Below the pieces are notes generated by a model, which was not told the DNA's origin, ran no database searches, and worked only from the letters and a program-made list of their open reading frames with translations. 64,000 nucleotides of DNA from DATARH01 sp035604035 (GTDB lineage: Bacteria; Pseudomonadota; Alphaproteobacteria; ATCC43930; CGMCC-115725), in contig DATNJF010000404.1 of the NCBI GenBank assembly GCA_035604035.1, forward strand, positions 46,020-110,019, written 5' to 3'. Below, in pieces: positions 37,274 through 46,085 of the stretch; positions within the stretch are counted from its first letter, which is position 1; the number at the start of each line of letters is the position of its first letter. A program made the position numbers and the translations under genes.

Positions 37274-38617
37274 GTGACCGTCGCCACCATGGCCCCGCCA
37301 GCCGAGCCGCGCACCGCCTTCGACCGCATCAGCCTGCGCCGCCTGGTGCTGATCCGCTCGGTCGCGGTCACCGGCCAGGCGCTGACCCTGCTGATCGTCC
37401 ACTTCTTTCTCGGCTTCCGCCTGCCGCTCCTGCCGGCGTTGATCGTCGTCGGCTGCTCGGTGCTGCTCAACCTCGGCTCGATCCTCTACCACCGCGCCGG
37501 GACGCGGCTCGGCGAGCGTGCCGCCGCGCTCTACCTCGCCTATGACACGCTGCAGCTCGCGGTCCTCCTGTATTTGACCGGTGGTCTCGAGAACCCCTTC
37601 TCGATCCTGATGCTGGCGCCGGTGACGGTGGCGGCGACGGCACTGTCGCAGCGTCCGGTGATCGCGCTGGCGACGCTCGCGGTTGTCGGCATTACCGTCC
37701 TTGGCCTCGTGCACGACCCGTTGCCGTGGCGCACGACGCCGTTCGTCTTCCCATCCGATCTGGTGCTCGGCATCTGGGTGGCGCTGGTCATCGCCACGTT
37801 ATTCATCGGCGGTTACACGCTGTCGGTGGCGCAAGAGGCCCGCCGGTTGCGTGACGCTGTGGCGGCGACGCAACTCGCGCTGGCGCGCGAGCAGCGCGTT
37901 TCGGCGGTCGGGGCCTTGGCGGCGGCGGCAGCGCATGAGCTCGGCAGCCCGCTGGCGACGATCGCGGTCATCGCCAAGGAGCTGGCGCGCGATTTGCCGG
38001 CCAACTCGCCGCATGCCGAAGACGCGGCGCTGCTGTTGAGCCAATCCGAGCGCTGTCGTCTCATCCTTGCCGAGCTGGCGCACCAGCCCGAGGAGGACGG
38101 CAGCTCCCCCTATACCCGCCTGCCGATCTCGGCGCTGGTCGAGGCCGCCGGCGCGCTCTATCACGACGCCCGCATTCGCCTCATCTTCGCCACTACCGCG
38201 GCCGCCGCCGAGGACGAGCCGCGGGTGCAGCGCAGCCCGGAGATCATGCACGGGCTCAACAATCTCATCCAGAATGCGGTGCAGTTCGCCCGCCACGAGG
38301 TCAGCGTTACGATCAGCTGGGACCGCAGCACGGTCACCGTCGAGATCGCCGATGACGGGCCGGGCTTCCCGCCGCATTTGCTTGGTCGGCTCGGCGAGCC
38401 CTACCTCTCGACCCGGTCCGGGAACCACGACCATATGGGGCTCGGCATCTTCATCGCGCAAAGCCTGTTGGAGCGCAGCGGCGCCACCCTCACCTTCGAT
38501 AACCTTATTGATGGCGGCGCGCATGTTGCCATTTCCTGGAACCGTGCCAATTTGGAAACGGCAGCGCGGGCGCAGGCGGGCGGTTCGCGCGGAGGAACAG
38601 AGAGGCAACCCGCATGA
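37274..38617 (+). CDS. regB: RegB/PrrB/ActS-type redox sensor histidine kinase
   Basis: 447 residues. About six helices fill residues 25-185. The ubiquinone-binding GGLENPF motif is at 103-109. His221 lies in the H-box AAAHELGSPLATIAV, and Cys261 (SERCRLIL) corresponds to the redox-active Cys of RegB. The ATPase part has NLIQNAVQFA and DDGPGFPP. It senses quinone and thiol redox state and phosphorylates RegA. GTG 37274 follows a GGAAAAGG; ATG 37289 is possible. It overlaps regA by 4 bases. Confidence 0.93.
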   Translation: MTVATMAPPAEPRTAFDRISLRRLVLIRSVAVTGQALTLLIVHFFLGFRLPLLPALIVVGCSVLLNLGSILYHRAGTRLGERAAALYLAYDTLQLAVLLYLTGGLENPFSILMLAPVTVAATALSQRPVIALATLAVVGITVLGLVHDPLPWRTTPFVFPSDLVLGIWVALVIATLFIGGYTLSVAQEARRLRDAVAATQLALAREQRVSAVGALAAAAAHELGSPLATIAVIAKELARDLPANSPHAEDAALLLSQSERCRLILAELAHQPEEDGSSPYTRLPISALVEAAGALYHDARIRLIFATTAAAAEDEPRVQRSPEIMHGLNNLIQNAVQFARHEVSVTISWDRSTVTVEIADDGPGFPPHLLGRLGEPYLSTRSGNHDHMGLGIFIAQSLLERSGATLTFDNLIDGGAHVAISWNRANLETAARAQAGGSRGGTERQPA

Positions 38618-39189
38618 GCACGACCGAAGGCCTAGCCGCACCGCTGCAGGGGCTGGCCGAATCCGAGCGCACGCTGTTGATCGTCGATGACGACGCGCCG
38701 CTGTGCCAGCGGCTGGCGCGGGCGATGGAGCGGCGCGGCTTTATCGTCGCCACCGCCGACAGCGTGGCGAGCGGCACCGCCACCGCCATAGCCAATCCGC
38801 CGGCCTTCGCGGTCGTCGACTTGCGGCTCGGGGACGGCAGCGGGCTCGATGTCGTCAGCGCGCTGCGCGAGGCGCGGCCTGAAGCGCGTATCGTCATGCT
38901 GACCGGCTACGGTAATATTGCCACCGCCGTCGCCGCGGTGAAGGCGGGGGCGATCGACTATCTGCCGAAACCGGCCGACGCCGACGCGGTCGAGCGCGCG
39001 CTTTTGGCGCTCGAGGGCGAGACGCCGGAGCCGCCGGAAGACCCGATGTCGGCGGATCGCGTGCGCTGGGAGCACATCCAGCGCATCTTCGAACTCTGCG
39101 AGCGCAACGTTTCCGAGACCGCTCGGCGGCTCAAGATGCACCGCCGCACCTTGCAGCGCATCCTCTCGAAGCACGCACCGCGCAGCTGA
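38614..39189 (+). CDS. regA: RegA/PrrA/ActR-type response regulator
   Basis: 191 residues. The receiver domain has acidic triad LLIVDDDAPL, phospho-acceptor Asp69 in VVDLRLGDGSGLDVV and the Lys in DYLPKPADADA. The C terminus (about 145-191) is a Fis-type helix-turn-helix, VSETARRLKMHRRTLQRIL, nearly invariant in RegA proteins. It controls respiration, carbon and nitrogen fixation and photosynthesis genes in other alphaproteobacteria. It is translated from the 4-base overlap with regB. Confidence 0.95.
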   Translation: MSTTEGLAAPLQGLAESERTLLIVDDDAPLCQRLARAMERRGFIVATADSVASGTATAIANPPAFAVVDLRLGDGSGLDVVSALREARPEARIVMLTGYGNIATAVAAVKAGAIDYLPKPADADAVERALLALEGETPEPPEDPMSADRVRWEHIQRIFELCERNVSETARRLKMHRRTLQRILSKHAPRS

Positions 39190-39311
39190 CTGGCTTTTCC
39201 ACAATCCAAGCCGGGCGACCTATCAGTCGCTAACGGACTCCAGCTTGCGCCCGGCAAGCCGGTTAATCAGTCCGCACCTGTAGCTTAACCATCTCTTTCA
39301 AGAGGCGCTGA

Positions 39312-39339
39312 CGCCGCAGCCGGCATGCGGCTGGCGGCG
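39312..39339. other. Strong GC hairpin between regA and the next gene
   Basis: CGCCGCAGCCG pairs with CGGCTGGCGGCG (one bulged base) around a GCATG loop. There is no run of T after it, so it is not a classic intrinsic terminator. It may be a transcript-end structure for regA or a leader structure for the gene at 39435. The other ~215 bases of this gap show nothing I can assign. Confidence 0.5.
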
Positions 39340-39434
39340 AGATGCAAAGCGGTTGAACAGCACCATCTTTTCTTCGCCGTGCTTGGCTGAGGCGCGACTT
39401 CCCCCATCCGGTTCAGCCATTTGTGAGGGACCCG

Positions 39435-39800
39435 ATGTCACGATATGGCGCAGCGTTCCTGACTGCTTTGACCCTCGCCGCAACCGCCCCAATCCCCCTT
39501 GCGGCGGCTGAGACGATCGCCGCGACACCTGTGGCGGCGACCGAAGCACCCCACCGCATCGCTCGCGATGCCGCCTGGGGCTGCCGCGACAAGAACGATG
39601 TCTTCAATCTGCTGTTTCTCGGGATCAGCGCGAGTTTCGACGGCAAGCTTGCTGCCGCGCTGGCCGATGGACGATGCATCACCTTCAAACCCGGCGAGAA
39701 CGTCGTAATCGTCGAGCCGGGCGCGAACGGCCTCGTCAGGGTGCAGCGGCCGGGAGTGTCACCGGTCGCTTATTGGACGGCATTGCGCAACGTGAACTGA
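39435..39800 (+). CDS. Small secreted protein of unknown function
   Basis: 121 residues. A signal peptide (MSRYGAAFLTALTLAATA, cleavage near AAA at about residue 25) precedes a mature domain with two cysteines (WGCRDKND and DGRCITF), perhaps one disulfide. I do not recognise the family. ATG 39435 has an AGGGA ribosome-binding site four bases upstream, making the earlier GTG at 39423 unlikely. Its 3' end overlaps the convergent hydrolase gene by 65 bases. Confidence 0.7.
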   Translation: MSRYGAAFLTALTLAATAPIPLAAAETIAATPVAATEAPHRIARDAAWGCRDKNDVFNLLFLGISASFDGKLAAALADGRCITFKPGENVVIVEPGANGLVRVQRPGVSPVAYWTALRNVN

Positions 39801-40803
39801 CGCCGTCACCGGCTTCCTCGCCGAGCCGTTCGGCGAGGAAGCGGTCGATCCGCTCGAACCATTGGTCGCGGATAGCATCGCGCTCCATGAACGGCTCATG
39901 CTTTGATTCAGGCAATTCGAAGAGCGTGCAATCGGGCAGCCGGCGCGCGGCACGGTGATGCGCCGCCGGCGCGACGACATGCTCGCGCCCGGCGCTGCCC
40001 AAGAGGATCGGCGTCTTGATCGCGGCAAGGAAGCGGGGCTTGCCGATCCGCGCGATTAGCGCCAGCGCCGGGTCGAGCCAACCGTAGGTCGGCTGGTCGA
40101 GGCGCAAGCCCGGCTCGCTCGATACCCAGGCATGACGGATGCGGCAGCGCTCGGCGTCGCTCGAGATGCGGCTGCGCTCCGGCGTCGGCGGGCTGCTCGG
40201 CCGCCAGCGATAGGTGCCGGGCAGCCGGCAGAGGCCGAGCGGCGTCAGCCGCGCCGGGCCGGTCAACGCGCGTAGCAGGGTCGGAGGCGTCCGCCCGTTC
40301 AACAGCCCCAGCATCGGCGCCGACAGGATCGCCGCCTGGAACAGATCGGGATGACGGTGCAGGCAGAGAAGCGCGATCGCGCCGCCCATCGAATGCGCGA
40401 TCAGCACGCGCGGCAATCCGGATTGCAGCTTGGCCGCGGCGAAGGCGGCGAGCTCGGCGGCGTCGCGCTCGAAGCGGCGGGCGCGCGGACGATGCGGCCA
40501 GCGCTTCGGCCGCGTCGAGCCGCCCTGGCCGCGCCAATCGAGGCACCACACCGAGAGGCCGTGCGCGGCAAGGTCGCGGATCGTCTCGAACTGCTTCTCG
40601 ATGAAATCGCCGAAGCCGCCGACCAGCACGCATTCGGCGCGGGCGCCCTCGGCGGCGAGGTAACCCCAGCGCAGCACCGCGCCGTCGGCGGTGGAAAATC
40701 CGCCCCAGATAAACCCCGGCGGCGCGAGAAACCGCTCGGCGAGGACCGGCGGGCGAGGTGCGTTGAGGATCGCCGGTCCCAGATCGTAACTATCGGGCAT
40801 CAC
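39736..40803 (-). CDS. Alpha/beta hydrolase, lysophospholipase-like
   Basis: 355 residues. The nucleophile elbow VLIAHSMGGAIALLCL (GxSxG as HSMGG) and CLDWRGQGGSTRP near the oxyanion strand fit the Hydrolase_4 / monoacylglycerol-lipase group. The catalytic Asp and His are probably in TPILLGSAGREHVV and ESKHEPFME. The last ~25 residues (after FLAERLGEEAG) run across the end of the convergent secreted-protein gene and are atypical. The substrate is probably a lysolipid or monoglyceride. Confidence 0.85.
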   Translation of the reverse strand: MMPDSYDLGPAILNAPRPPVLAERFLAPPGFIWGGFSTADGAVLRWGYLAAEGARAECVLVGGFGDFIEKQFETIRDLAAHGLSVWCLDWRGQGGSTRPKRWPHRPRARRFERDAAELAAFAAAKLQSGLPRVLIAHSMGGAIALLCLHRHPDLFQAAILSAPMLGLLNGRTPPTLLRALTGPARLTPLGLCRLPGTYRWRPSSPPTPERSRISSDAERCRIRHAWVSSEPGLRLDQPTYGWLDPALALIARIGKPRFLAAIKTPILLGSAGREHVVAPAAHHRAARRLPDCTLFELPESKHEPFMERDAIRDQWFERIDRFLAERLGEEAGDGVSSRCAMPSNKRPVTLPAAAP

Positions 40804-40905
40804 TATCCATTCGCGCGGTCTCGCGCTGCCGGACTCTGGCTAAGCGGCAAATATGGCTATCGCATGACGGTTCGCGGTTAAGCGAGCGGTTCGATCGTCG
40901 CACCC

Positions 40906-42624
40906 TCACGGCAGGCTGAGCGCGACGCGGAAGCCGAAGCGGTTGCGCTTGACGATCGTGCCCTCGGGCTCACGGTTGGCGGCGCGGAACACCGATGCGC
41001 GAATATTGCCGAAGCCGGCCTTGCGCGCGGCGATCTTGGTGCAATCGCCCGCGGTCCAGGCCGAGCCGTCGATCGGCGCGCCGGCATAGGAGTCGTTCCA
41101 GCAATCGCCGGTCAGGACGAAAATGTTGCCGAGCATGTCGTAGAGACCGAACGGGTTCGGTTTGAACGAGCCGACCGGCGCCAGGTCTGAGAACCCATCG
41201 CGACATGCGATGACCCCGCTGACGTTGTATTTTTCGCCATAGCTTTGATCGCCGACATTTTCGTAGGCGCAGGAATCCTTGGGGTCGTTGCCCCAGTAAT
41301 AGGCCGTCGTCGTTCCACCCCGCGCGGCGTATTCCCATTCCGCCTCGGTCGGCAGGCGATAGTTCTTGCCGGTCATGCGCCTCAACCAGCCGAGATAACT
41401 GCCGATCTCGATCTGGTTCATGCACACGACCGGTTCGCGATCGGTCTGGGCGAATCCGGGATTGTCCCACGATGCCTGCGGCTGCGGCTCCCAGACCCCG
41501 TTGGCGAAGGTCATGCAGCCCGGCTGAGGATGAAAATTGGTGGCGCTGACGAAGGCGGCGAACTCGGCGCGGGTCACGTCGAACTTAGCGAGCGCGAAGG
41601 CTTTGGCGAAGGTGACCGGGTGCTGCGGCTGAACGCGGTTCGCTTCGTTGATCGACACGTTGAAGCGCTCGTTCTCGCCCGGCGGGGCGCCCATCTGGAA
41701 GGCCCCCGCCGGGATGACCACCATCTCCGGGCAGTTCGCGCAATCGCGGAAGGTTTGCGGCGGAGCGGCGTTGGTGGCCGTCTGCGCCGGCGCCGGTTGC
41801 GGCGCGGCCGCCGGAGCCGGAGGTGTCGCGGCGGGTTGGGCAGCGGTCGCTGGCGGCTTCGGTGCAGGAGTAGGCGTGGCGGGCGGCGGCGCGGGCGTAG
41901 CCGCGGGCGCGGTGACGGCAGCCACGGGCGCCGGCGGTGTGCTCTTAGGCCAAAGCTGCCAGGCCAACACACCGCCGGCGACCACGACGATGGCGGCGCC
42001 GCCGGCGATCACCGCGGCCAACGGCAGCCGGAGCGCCGACCTCGGCGTTCGCGCGGCAGACCCGGCCTGCACCGCGTCGGTCGCGTCCCCAACAGTACCG
42101 TCGACGCGCAAATGATAAGCGCGCACCGGGCGCGGAATGTTTTTGACCGATTGCTCGCCGATATCGACATAGCCGATCGACAGCTTGCCGTTGATGTGGT
42201 CCCACACGGTCCCGCTGACGCAGATGCCGCCTGGCTCGGCGATGCCTTCCAACCGGGCGGCGACATTGACGCCGTCGCCCAATAGGTCGTTGCCGCGCAC
42301 CATGACGTCGCCGAGATTGATGCCGATGCGATAGCGCAGCTGGCGCTCGCGCGGCTGCAGCAGATTGCGCGAGCGCGACGCTTCCTGGAAGTCGACGGCG
42401 GCGCGCACCGCCTCCACCGGGCTGGCGAACTCGGCGAGCACGCTGTCGCCGCCGGTGCTGAAAATCCGGCCGTCGTGGCTCTGGATGATCTCGTCGACGA
42501 TGTTGCGGAAATCGCCGAGCGCGCGAATCGTCCAGTCCTCATCGTGCGCGGTCAGCCTGCTGTACCCGACGATATCGGCGACGAGAATGGTCGCGAGCTT
42601 GCGTTTGATATCCTGGTCTTCCAT
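40906..42624 (-). CDS. Class III nucleotide cyclase fused to SUMF1/FGE-like domain
   Basis: 572 residues. Residues 10-175 form a class III cyclase: metal Asp17 (VADIVGYS) and Asp60 (TGGDSVLAEF), and GDGVNVAARLEG with Asn120 and Arg124. One helix spans about 200-225. A Pro/Ala linker (229-290) leads to a SUMF1-type domain (about 293-572) with MVVIPAGAFQMG, YRLPTEAEWEYAARGG and GLYDMLGNIF. The likely topology is a cytoplasmic cyclase and a periplasmic SUMF1 sensor domain. The paired copper-binding Cys of true formylglycine-generating enzymes are not evident, so sensing is likelier than catalysis. Confidence 0.88.
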   Translation of the reverse strand: MEDQDIKRKLATILVADIVGYSRLTAHDEDWTIRALGDFRNIVDEIIQSHDGRIFSTGGDSVLAEFASPVEAVRAAVDFQEASRSRNLLQPRERQLRYRIGINLGDVMVRGNDLLGDGVNVAARLEGIAEPGGICVSGTVWDHINGKLSIGYVDIGEQSVKNIPRPVRAYHLRVDGTVGDATDAVQAGSAARTPRSALRLPLAAVIAGGAAIVVVAGGVLAWQLWPKSTPPAPVAAVTAPAATPAPPPATPTPAPKPPATAAQPAATPPAPAAAPQPAPAQTATNAAPPQTFRDCANCPEMVVIPAGAFQMGAPPGENERFNVSINEANRVQPQHPVTFAKAFALAKFDVTRAEFAAFVSATNFHPQPGCMTFANGVWEPQPQASWDNPGFAQTDREPVVCMNQIEIGSYLGWLRRMTGKNYRLPTEAEWEYAARGGTTTAYYWGNDPKDSCAYENVGDQSYGEKYNVSGVIACRDGFSDLAPVGSFKPNPFGLYDMLGNIFVLTGDCWNDSYAGAPIDGSAWTAGDCTKIAARKAGFGNIRASVFRAANREPEGTIVKRNRFGFRVALSLP

Positions 42625-42702
42625 CGATCACACCTCGCGCGGCGAAGGCCGACCAACCGACGTAATTATAGGCACGCGACCCTGAGCTTAGTGTGAACTA
42701 GC

Positions 42703-43929
42703 TCACATCCGTGCCGATCCGGCGATGCGGGCATCGTGCAGGCGGCCGATTTCCGCGGCGGACAAGCCTAGCACCTCGCTCAGCACCGCGTCGGTGTGCT
42801 CGCCGAGTCGCGGCGCCGGGCGGGTCGGCTGCCGCGGCGCGGCCGAGAAATCGAGCGGCAGGCCGGGCATCAAGTAGCGGCCGATCCCCGGCTGCTCGAC
42901 CTCGGCGAAGATCGGATTAGCGGTGGAGCAGCGCGGGTCTTGGTTGATCAGCGTGGCGAAATCTTGGAACGAACCCCAGAGCACCCCGCTTCCGGCGAAG
43001 ATTTGTTCGATCTCGGCGAGCGTCTTGCTGGCACACCACGGTGCCACCAGCGCGGCGATGGCCTCGCGCGCGTCGAAGCGACCGGCTTCGGTTTCGAGAT
43101 CGACGCCGAGGCGCGGCCCGATCTGCGCCAGCTCGTCGGCGAGGCCGGTGGAGCGGCCGAGCGCCCGCCATTGCCTCGGCGTCAGGGCGATGATCATCAC
43201 CCGCTTTCGATCGGCGGTGGCGAAATCGCGGCCGAAGCTGCCGTAAAGGTCGTTGCCGAGCGCCGGCCGCGAGCGGCCGTTGATCTGCACGTCGCCGATA
43301 TAGCCAAGGTGCCCGACCATCGCGAGCATCACGTCGGCGAGCGCCGCGACGACTTCCTGGCCCGCGCCTGTGCGGGTCCTGTGCCGCTCAGCGGCGAGCA
43401 AGGCGGTCGAAAGATAGAGCCCCGTCGCGACATCCCAGGCGGGCAGGACGTTGTTGACCGGCGCCCCGCCGCCATCTCCCTGGGGGCCGGTGACGAGCGG
43501 AAACCCGCTCGCCGCGTTGACCGTGTAGTCGACCGCCGCCGAGCCATCGCGGTTGCCGATGAGGCGCAGCATGATGACGTCGTCGCGCGCCGCCTTGAGG
43601 CTCGCATAGTCGAGCCCGGGAAGCGGCGGCAGGTTGGTGAGGACGATGCCGGCGCCGGGTCCGGGCGCGGTAGCGATCGCCTTCGCCAGCTCGCGCCCCT
43701 CCGGTTTGTCGAGCGCCAGCGCCACCGAACGCTTCGCCTTGTTGAGCCCGGCCCAGTAGAGGCTCGCTCCGCTGTCGGTCACCGGCCAGCGATTATGGTC
43801 GATGCCGCCGCCCAGCGGATCGATGCGGATCACCTCGGCGCCCAATTGCGCCATCGTCATGCCGCCCAACGGTGCCGCGACAAAGGCGGAGAACTCGACG
43901 ACGCGCAGATCCTTCAGGAGGTCGTTCAT
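42703..43929 (-). CDS. CaiB/BaiF CoA-transferase, 2-methylfumaryl-CoA isomerase-like
   Basis: 408 residues, family III CoA-transferase. The N terminus LRVVEFSAFVAAPLGGMTMA, then DPLGGGIDHNRWPVT and WAGLNKAKRS, closely follow Mct, the intramolecular CoA-transferase that converts mesaconyl-C1-CoA to mesaconyl-C4-CoA in the 3-hydroxypropionate bi-cycle. NDLYGSFGRDF and EQPGIGRYLMPGLPLDF also match. Other bi-cycle genes are not in the window, so it may serve mesaconate or C5 dicarboxylate assimilation. The subfamily call is from recalled sequence. Confidence 0.75.
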   Translation of the reverse strand: MNDLLKDLRVVEFSAFVAAPLGGMTMAQLGAEVIRIDPLGGGIDHNRWPVTDSGASLYWAGLNKAKRSVALALDKPEGRELAKAIATAPGPGAGIVLTNLPPLPGLDYASLKAARDDVIMLRLIGNRDGSAAVDYTVNAASGFPLVTGPQGDGGGAPVNNVLPAWDVATGLYLSTALLAAERHRTRTGAGQEVVAALADVMLAMVGHLGYIGDVQINGRSRPALGNDLYGSFGRDFATADRKRVMIIALTPRQWRALGRSTGLADELAQIGPRLGVDLETEAGRFDAREAIAALVAPWCASKTLAEIEQIFAGSGVLWGSFQDFATLINQDPRCSTANPIFAEVEQPGIGRYLMPGLPLDFSAAPRQPTRPAPRLGEHTDAVLSEVLGLSAAEIGRLHDARIAGSARM

Positions 43930-43935
43930 CGGCTC

Positions 43936-44808
43936 CTATTCAGCCGGAACCCCGAGCGGCGCGCAATCCTTCGCCGCCTGGTGTCCCGCGGGCCGGCCGA
44001 ACACGGCCCGCCACCCGTCGCCGAGGGCGCGCGCCCGCCACAGATCGCGACCGAGCGCGACCCATTCATGCGCGACGATCCACAGTGGGTTGTTCGAGAA
44101 CAGCGGCTTTACCAGACCATAGCGGCATGCCACCGCCGCGCGCTCGGCGGCAAAGGTTCCGAACACCCGGTCGAACACGATCAGCACGCCGCCGTAATTC
44201 TTGTCGAGGTATTCGGGGTTGGCGGCGTGATGCACCCGGTGGTGCGACGGGGTGTTGAGCACCCATTCGAGGGGGCCGAGCTTCGGCACCCAATCGGTAT
44301 GGATCCAGAATTGGTAGAGGAGGTTGAGGTTCAGCGTGACGAAGACGGCGCGCGGCGAAAAGCCGAGCCAGATCAGCGGCACGAAAAATGCGCTATTGCC
44401 GATCAGCCGGCCAACCCAGCCGAACCGGTAGGCGGCCGACAGGTTGAACCGGTTGGTCGAATGGTGCACCGCATGGCTGGCCCACAACACGCGAATGCGG
44501 TGGCTGCAGCGGTGGAACCAGTAGTAGCAGAACTCCTGTCCGACAAAGAGGGCGGCAATCGAGCCGGCGGTGCCGAGCGGCACGGTGGCGATACGGTGCT
44601 GCGCCGCCCAGCCGATCAGCGGGACGGCCAGTCCGAAGGTAAGATAGACATAGACGACATATTCCCGGACGAGCAGATCGGCGAGCGAGGCGAGCGCCGC
44701 GCGCCAATCGTAGTTGCGGCGCATCGCCCACAACACGCCGGCCTCGATCGCGGAGAGTGCGATGACGCCGGGTGTCGACCAGTAGAGGATCAAATAAATC
44801 GTCTGCAT
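43936..44808 (-). CDS. Sterol desaturase / fatty acid hydroxylase family membrane protein
   Basis: 290 residues, four to five helices and the eight-histidine diiron pattern: WFHRCSHRIRV, ASHAVHHSTNRFN and THHRVHHAAN-type motif (SHHRVHHAANPEY). These bind two irons and hydroxylate or desaturate lipids using O2. ATG 44808 follows a GGAGGTGG ribosome-binding site; the frame extends 13 codons upstream without support. It lies just downstream of an AraC regulator gene and a 21-bp operator array. The lipid substrate is unknown. Confidence 0.88.
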   Translation of the reverse strand: MQTIYLILYWSTPGVIALSAIEAGVLWAMRRNYDWRAALASLADLLVREYVVYVYLTFGLAVPLIGWAAQHRIATVPLGTAGSIAALFVGQEFCYYWFHRCSHRIRVLWASHAVHHSTNRFNLSAAYRFGWVGRLIGNSAFFVPLIWLGFSPRAVFVTLNLNLLYQFWIHTDWVPKLGPLEWVLNTPSHHRVHHAANPEYLDKNYGGVLIVFDRVFGTFAAERAAVACRYGLVKPLFSNNPLWIVAHEWVALGRDLWRARALGDGWRAVFGRPAGHQAAKDCAPLGVPAE

Positions 44809-44857
44809 CGGGCCACCTCCAGGGGTGACCCTGCCTGCTAGCGGCACGACGCCTCTC

Positions 44858-44920
44858 GCCGATTTTGGCGAGCGATTGGCCGATTTCTATCGGTCGTTCG
44901 CCGATTTCGAAATCGGCCAG
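44858..44920. promoter_or_regulatory. Three tandem 21-bp operator repeats with a perfect 18-bp palindrome
   Basis: GCCGATTT starts at exactly 44858, 44879 and 44900, a 21-base period (two helical turns). The third unit is the perfect 18-bp palindrome GCCGATTTCGAAATCGGC (44900-44917); the second is a partial one (CCGATTTCTATCGG). The array fills the gap between the membrane AraC gene and the start of the hydroxylase gene. AraC-family dimers bind direct repeats about 21 bases apart, so it is a strong candidate operator. Confidence 0.75.
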
Positions 44921-44921
44921 C

Positions 44922-45995
44922 CTATTCGGCGGGATGGCCCTCCGACTCGCCACCGCTCTCGGTCTCGCCGAGGCGGTCGCGGCGAAACTCGCTCGGCGTT
45001 ACACCGGTATGTGCCTTGAACGCGCGGTTGAATGGCCCCAGCGACTGAAACCCGGCATCGAGCGCGATGGTCAGGATCGGCACCTGCGCTTGGCTCGGAT
45101 CGGACAGCGCCGCCACCGTCTCGGAGAGCCGATAGCCGTTGATGAAGCTGTTGAAGTTGCGGTGGCCGAGGCGTTGGTTGATCAGCCGGCGCAAGCGGTA
45201 TTCGGGAAGGTTGAGCCGGGCGGCGAGCACGGCAATGCCCAGCCCCTCCTCTCGGTAGATGCGCTCCCTATCCATGAGGTGCCGAAGCCGGTCGAGTGCG
45301 GCGCGCTCTTCCGGCTCGATTGCGGCTGTCGCCTGGCGTGAGACGGCGATGTCGGCGGTGGGCTTCGCTGCCAGCTCCTCACGCTGCCGCACGCCAAGGC
45401 GGAACATCGCGCTGGTCATCGCGAGCGCGAGGACGATGCCGGCGCTGATCGCGCTGCCTTGGATGCGAATGCTCGGATCGTGGATTGCGCCCAGGACGGT
45501 GAACCCGCCGATCGCCAGACCGGCGCCGATCGCCAGGATGAGGCGAAAGCGACGGCGTCCTTCGACCAGGTCGGCGGCCCGGCCGCCGAGCACTTGCCAG
45601 ATGCCGATGCCGACCAGCACCAACGCGGCGGCTTGGGCGACGCGCCAAGCCACCGCGCGATCGGAAACGACGGCCCAGGTGGAGAGGGCAACCATGGCCG
45701 CGGCGGGCAGCCAAGAGGTCCAAGACGGCGTGAAGGAGTCGTCGAAATTCGCCGCTGCCCACAACAGGAATACGCCTGGCGTCGACATGCTGATCAGACG
45801 CAGCGGCACTACCCAAACCGCTTGGCTAGACGCCAATCCCGGTGCCGATTCGACGAGATAGGCAGCGCCGCACAACACAAACAGGATGCCATAGCGCGCC
45901 ACGGCGGCGTGACGTGCATCGCGCCAGCCGAAAAAAGCCAGCAGCAACAGCACGGCGATCGCGCCGCCGCGCAGGGCGGCTTCCAGAGGTGTCAT
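44922..45995 (-). CDS. Membrane-anchored AraC-family transcriptional regulator
   Basis: 357 residues. Residues 1-225 contain about seven hydrophobic helices, and residues about 245-345 the AraC DNA-binding domain (LPEYRLRRLINQRLGHRNFN, then PILTIALDAGFQSLGPFNRA and FKAHTGVTPSEFRRDRL). It probably reads a membrane or lipid signal and acts on DNA directly. It is immediately upstream of a lipid hydroxylase gene and the 21-bp operator array, so it likely controls that gene. Confidence 0.88.
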   Translation of the reverse strand: MTPLEAALRGGAIAVLLLLAFFGWRDARHAAVARYGILFVLCGAAYLVESAPGLASSQAVWVVPLRLISMSTPGVFLLWAAANFDDSFTPSWTSWLPAAAMVALSTWAVVSDRAVAWRVAQAAALVLVGIGIWQVLGGRAADLVEGRRRFRLILAIGAGLAIGGFTVLGAIHDPSIRIQGSAISAGIVLALAMTSAMFRLGVRQREELAAKPTADIAVSRQATAAIEPEERAALDRLRHLMDRERIYREEGLGIAVLAARLNLPEYRLRRLINQRLGHRNFNSFINGYRLSETVAALSDPSQAQVPILTIALDAGFQSLGPFNRAFKAHTGVTPSEFRRDRLGETESGGESEGHPAE

Positions 45996-46085
45996 GGTCT
46001 GCCCGCCTCCGTCGCTCCCCTACCATGTAGGCGAGCGGCGCGATAGTCGCCGGCGGCGGATCGACCGGCCTCGGCTCAGTTCCGC

